From contig SUYL01000044.1 of the NCBI GenBank assembly GCA_015060445.1, positions 1 to 44,627 of the forward strand: a stretch of DNA of 44,627 bases, written 5' to 3'. This document shows positions 43,051 to 44,627 of this stretch, one piece after another. The notes below the pieces were generated by a model. The model worked only from the letters and a program-made list of their open reading frames with translations, did not search any database and was not told where the DNA came from. Within the stretch, counting starts at the first letter, position 1; every line of letters begins with the position of its first letter. A program made the position numbers and the translations under genes. This DNA is from Bacteroidales bacterium (GTDB lineage Bacteria > Bacteroidota > Bacteroidia > Bacteroidales > UBA932).

Positions 43051-44082
43051 ATGGCCGGAAAGATATTGCTCATTTACACAGGTGGAACAATAGGCATGAA
43101 GCAGGACCCCGAGACGCTGGCCCTCAAGCCTTTCAACTTTAACCAGATTCTGGAGGAGGTTCCGGAGTTGAAGAAGTTCGGGTGTGAGATAGACACCTAT
43201 TCTTTTGACCCGGTTATTGATTCTTCAGATGTGCAGCCAGGGTTCTGGATTACATTGGCCGAGTTCATACAGAAGAACTATAGTGCCTATGACGGTTTTG
43301 TGGTGCTCCACGGAACAGATACAATGTCATACACCGCCTCCGCATTGAGTTTCATGTTTGAGAATCTCTCCAAACCTGTGGTCCTTACCGGGAGCCAACT
43401 CCCTATTGGGATGCTCCGTACAGACGGTAAGGAGAATCTCATTTCATCCATTGAGATAGCCTCGGCAACCGATTCCCAGGGGCATCCTATGGTGCCTGAA
43501 GTGTGCATATACTTTGATACCCACCTGTATAGGGGAAACCGCACCACAAAATACAATGCAGAGAATTTCAGGGCATTCCGTTCTGCAAATTACCCGGTAC
43601 TTGCAGATGTGGGGATACATATAAAGTACAATACTGCAAATATCCGTACTCCCGACAACTATACAAATTTCCTCAAGGTCTCCAAAAATCTGGACACCAG
43701 GGTTGCAGTCCTGAAGATTTTCCCTGGCATAACACCCCAGGTGATGGATGCTGTGCTTGGTATGGAAGGACTGCGTGGAGTAGTCCTTGAGACTTTCGGT
43801 TCGGGTAATGCCCCTACGGCAGACTGGTTTGTCTCAAGGATAAAGGATGCTGTGCGCAGGGGGGTAGTTGTACTGAATGTTACACAGTGCCATGCCGGTA
43901 AGGTGGATATGGATGCCTATGCCACAGGAATTGCCCTAAAGAATGAGGGGGTTATAAGCGGATACGACAGCACAACTGAGGCGGCCCTTACAAAAATGTT
44001 TTATGTATTGGGACAAAGTGATGATTTGTCTATAATTAAAGAGTTGCTAAACAGTAACTTAAGGGGTGAAGTACTAAATTAG
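43051..44082 (+). CDS. ansA: Type I (cytoplasmic) L-asparaginase
   Basis: The enzyme hydrolyses asparagine to aspartate and ammonia. The 343-residue protein lacks a signal peptide, so it belongs to the cytoplasmic type I form. The two active-site threonine segments are YTGGTIGM (9-16) and the later HGTDTMSYTASALSF. The SQLPIGMLRTDGKENL segment is also conserved. It follows tatD by 11 bases, probably in one transcript. Confidence 0.93.
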   Translation: MAGKILLIYTGGTIGMKQDPETLALKPFNFNQILEEVPELKKFGCEIDTYSFDPVIDSSDVQPGFWITLAEFIQKNYSAYDGFVVLHGTDTMSYTASALSFMFENLSKPVVLTGSQLPIGMLRTDGKENLISSIEIASATDSQGHPMVPEVCIYFDTHLYRGNRTTKYNAENFRAFRSANYPVLADVGIHIKYNTANIRTPDNYTNFLKVSKNLDTRVAVLKIFPGITPQVMDAVLGMEGLRGVVLETFGSGNAPTADWFVSRIKDAVRRGVVVLNVTQCHAGKVDMDAYATGIALKNEGVISGYDSTTEAALTKMFYVLGQSDDLSIIKELLNSNLRGEVLN

Positions 44083-44201
44083 TGGCAATTTGGTTGCTGT
44101 AGTTTGGAAAATTTTGCCTAAATTGCGCGGAAATTATAGTGTAAACACATAACTATAACTATTTAAATACATTGTTTAATTAAAAATTTTCAAAAAAAAT
44201 T

Positions 44202-44627
44202 ATGAAAAAATTTTTCATGTTTTTGGCAGTTATCGGCTTCGTAGCTCTAGCTGCTAATGATGTAGTTGCTCAGACTAATGATGCTGCTGCTCAGGAACTT
44301 CTTGCAGGTGCTGCTTCAGAGGCACCAGTTTACCAGCAGATCAAAGCAAAATTCATCGACGGTGGTGTAGGCTTTATGGCTGCAGTACTTCTTTGTCTTA
44401 TCCTTGGTCTTGCAGTTGCAATTGAGAGAATCATTTATCTTTCACTTTCAACCACAAACACTTCAAAACTTATTGCTAAAGTAGAGGATGCTCTTAATAA
44501 CGGTGGCGTAGAGGCTGCTCTTGAGGTTTGCCGCAACACAAGAGGTCCAGTTGCTTCAATTTTCTACCAGGGTCTTAGCAGAATGGATCAGGGTCTTGAG
44601 GCTGTTGAGAAATCAGTAGTTTCTTAC
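44202..44627 (+). CDS. exbB: MotA/TolQ/ExbB proton channel family protein (partial)
   Basis: The gene starts at the ATG at 44202 and runs off the window after 142 codons with no stop. An N-terminal hydrophobic signal or helix (MKKFFMFLAVIGFVALAA) and a short linker precede the first channel helix, GGVGFMAAVLLCLILGLAVAIERIIYL. The cytoplasmic part follows with LEVCRNTRGPVASIFYQGL, a typical ExbB/TolQ segment. ExbB and its partners power TonB-dependent import with the proton gradient. The assignment to ExbB rather than TolQ is from order downstream of ansA in Bacteroidales. Confidence 0.88.
   Translation, partial: MKKFFMFLAVIGFVALAANDVVAQTNDAAAQELLAGAASEAPVYQQIKAKFIDGGVGFMAAVLLCLILGLAVAIERIIYLSLSTTNTSKLIAKVEDALNNGGVEAALEVCRNTRGPVASIFYQGLSRMDQGLEAVEKSVVSY

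Overview
The window looks like chromosome from a member of the Bacteroidales. The support is: promoter boxes of the Bacteroidetes type (TAnnTTTG) ahead of many genes; fimbrillin-like lipoproteins with an Mfa2/FimB-type anchor; MetallophosN/C-type phosphatase architecture; DUF1015 beside serA and serC; and gene pairs common in this order (pyrB-pyrI, dCMP deaminase-S41 peptidase, truB-queA, tatD-ansA-exbB). I cannot name the genus.

Layout. Positions 1-44 are the 3' end of a 5S rRNA, closing an rRNA operon. A porin gene follows (168-1241) behind a cluster of palindromes. The minus strand then carries serine synthesis (serC, serA, DUF1015) and a yigZ-pyrB-pyrI operon. From 6949 there is a pRiA4b ORF-3-like gene with miaA, a convergent recQ-metallophosphatase pair, then kdsD-like, nhaA, an FKBP lipoprotein and a DUF3127 gene. 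From 15674 to 24728 seven genes run in one direction (large unknown membrane protein, MsbA-like ABC transporter, acyl-CoA ligase-like enzyme, dCMP deaminase, S41 peptidase, rpiB, truB), followed by queA. From 41133 housekeeping genes resume: dprA, tatD, ansA and the start of an exbB/tolQ-type gene that runs off the window.

The accessory part is 25.9-41.0 kb. A serine recombinase of the Mpi/invertase type (26807-27403) is followed by a short segment between imperfect inverted repeats (24-bp arms, 13 bp of them perfect). This segment carries a strong -7 box that points AWAY from the next operon, and a minus-strand terminator lies just outside it. I read this as an invertible promoter caught in the OFF orientation. 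It would control a seven-gene operon (27583-40720): a DUF3575/OmpA-like outer-membrane protein, an Mfa2/FimB-type anchor lipoprotein, and five fimbrillin-like lipoproteins that alternate long, short, long, short, long. The three long ones carry repeat-rich, probably beta-helical C-terminal regions. All five share a Lys/Arg-Ala motif about 25-31 residues after the lipobox cysteine, where type V pilus subunits are expected to be trimmed before strand-exchange assembly. Together the genes suggest a phase-variable surface fimbria or adhesin with several alternative or stacked subunits.

This locus is bracketed by two copies, in direct orientation, of an unfamiliar repeat element: tandem 51-62 bp G-rich units (25948-26289 and 40793-40947) followed by a shared hairpin (26356-26383 and 40941-40972). 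The palindrome inside the units changes sequence between subtypes but keeps pairing, and the hairpin keeps pairing through a C-G to T-G change. These are the least explained elements of the window.
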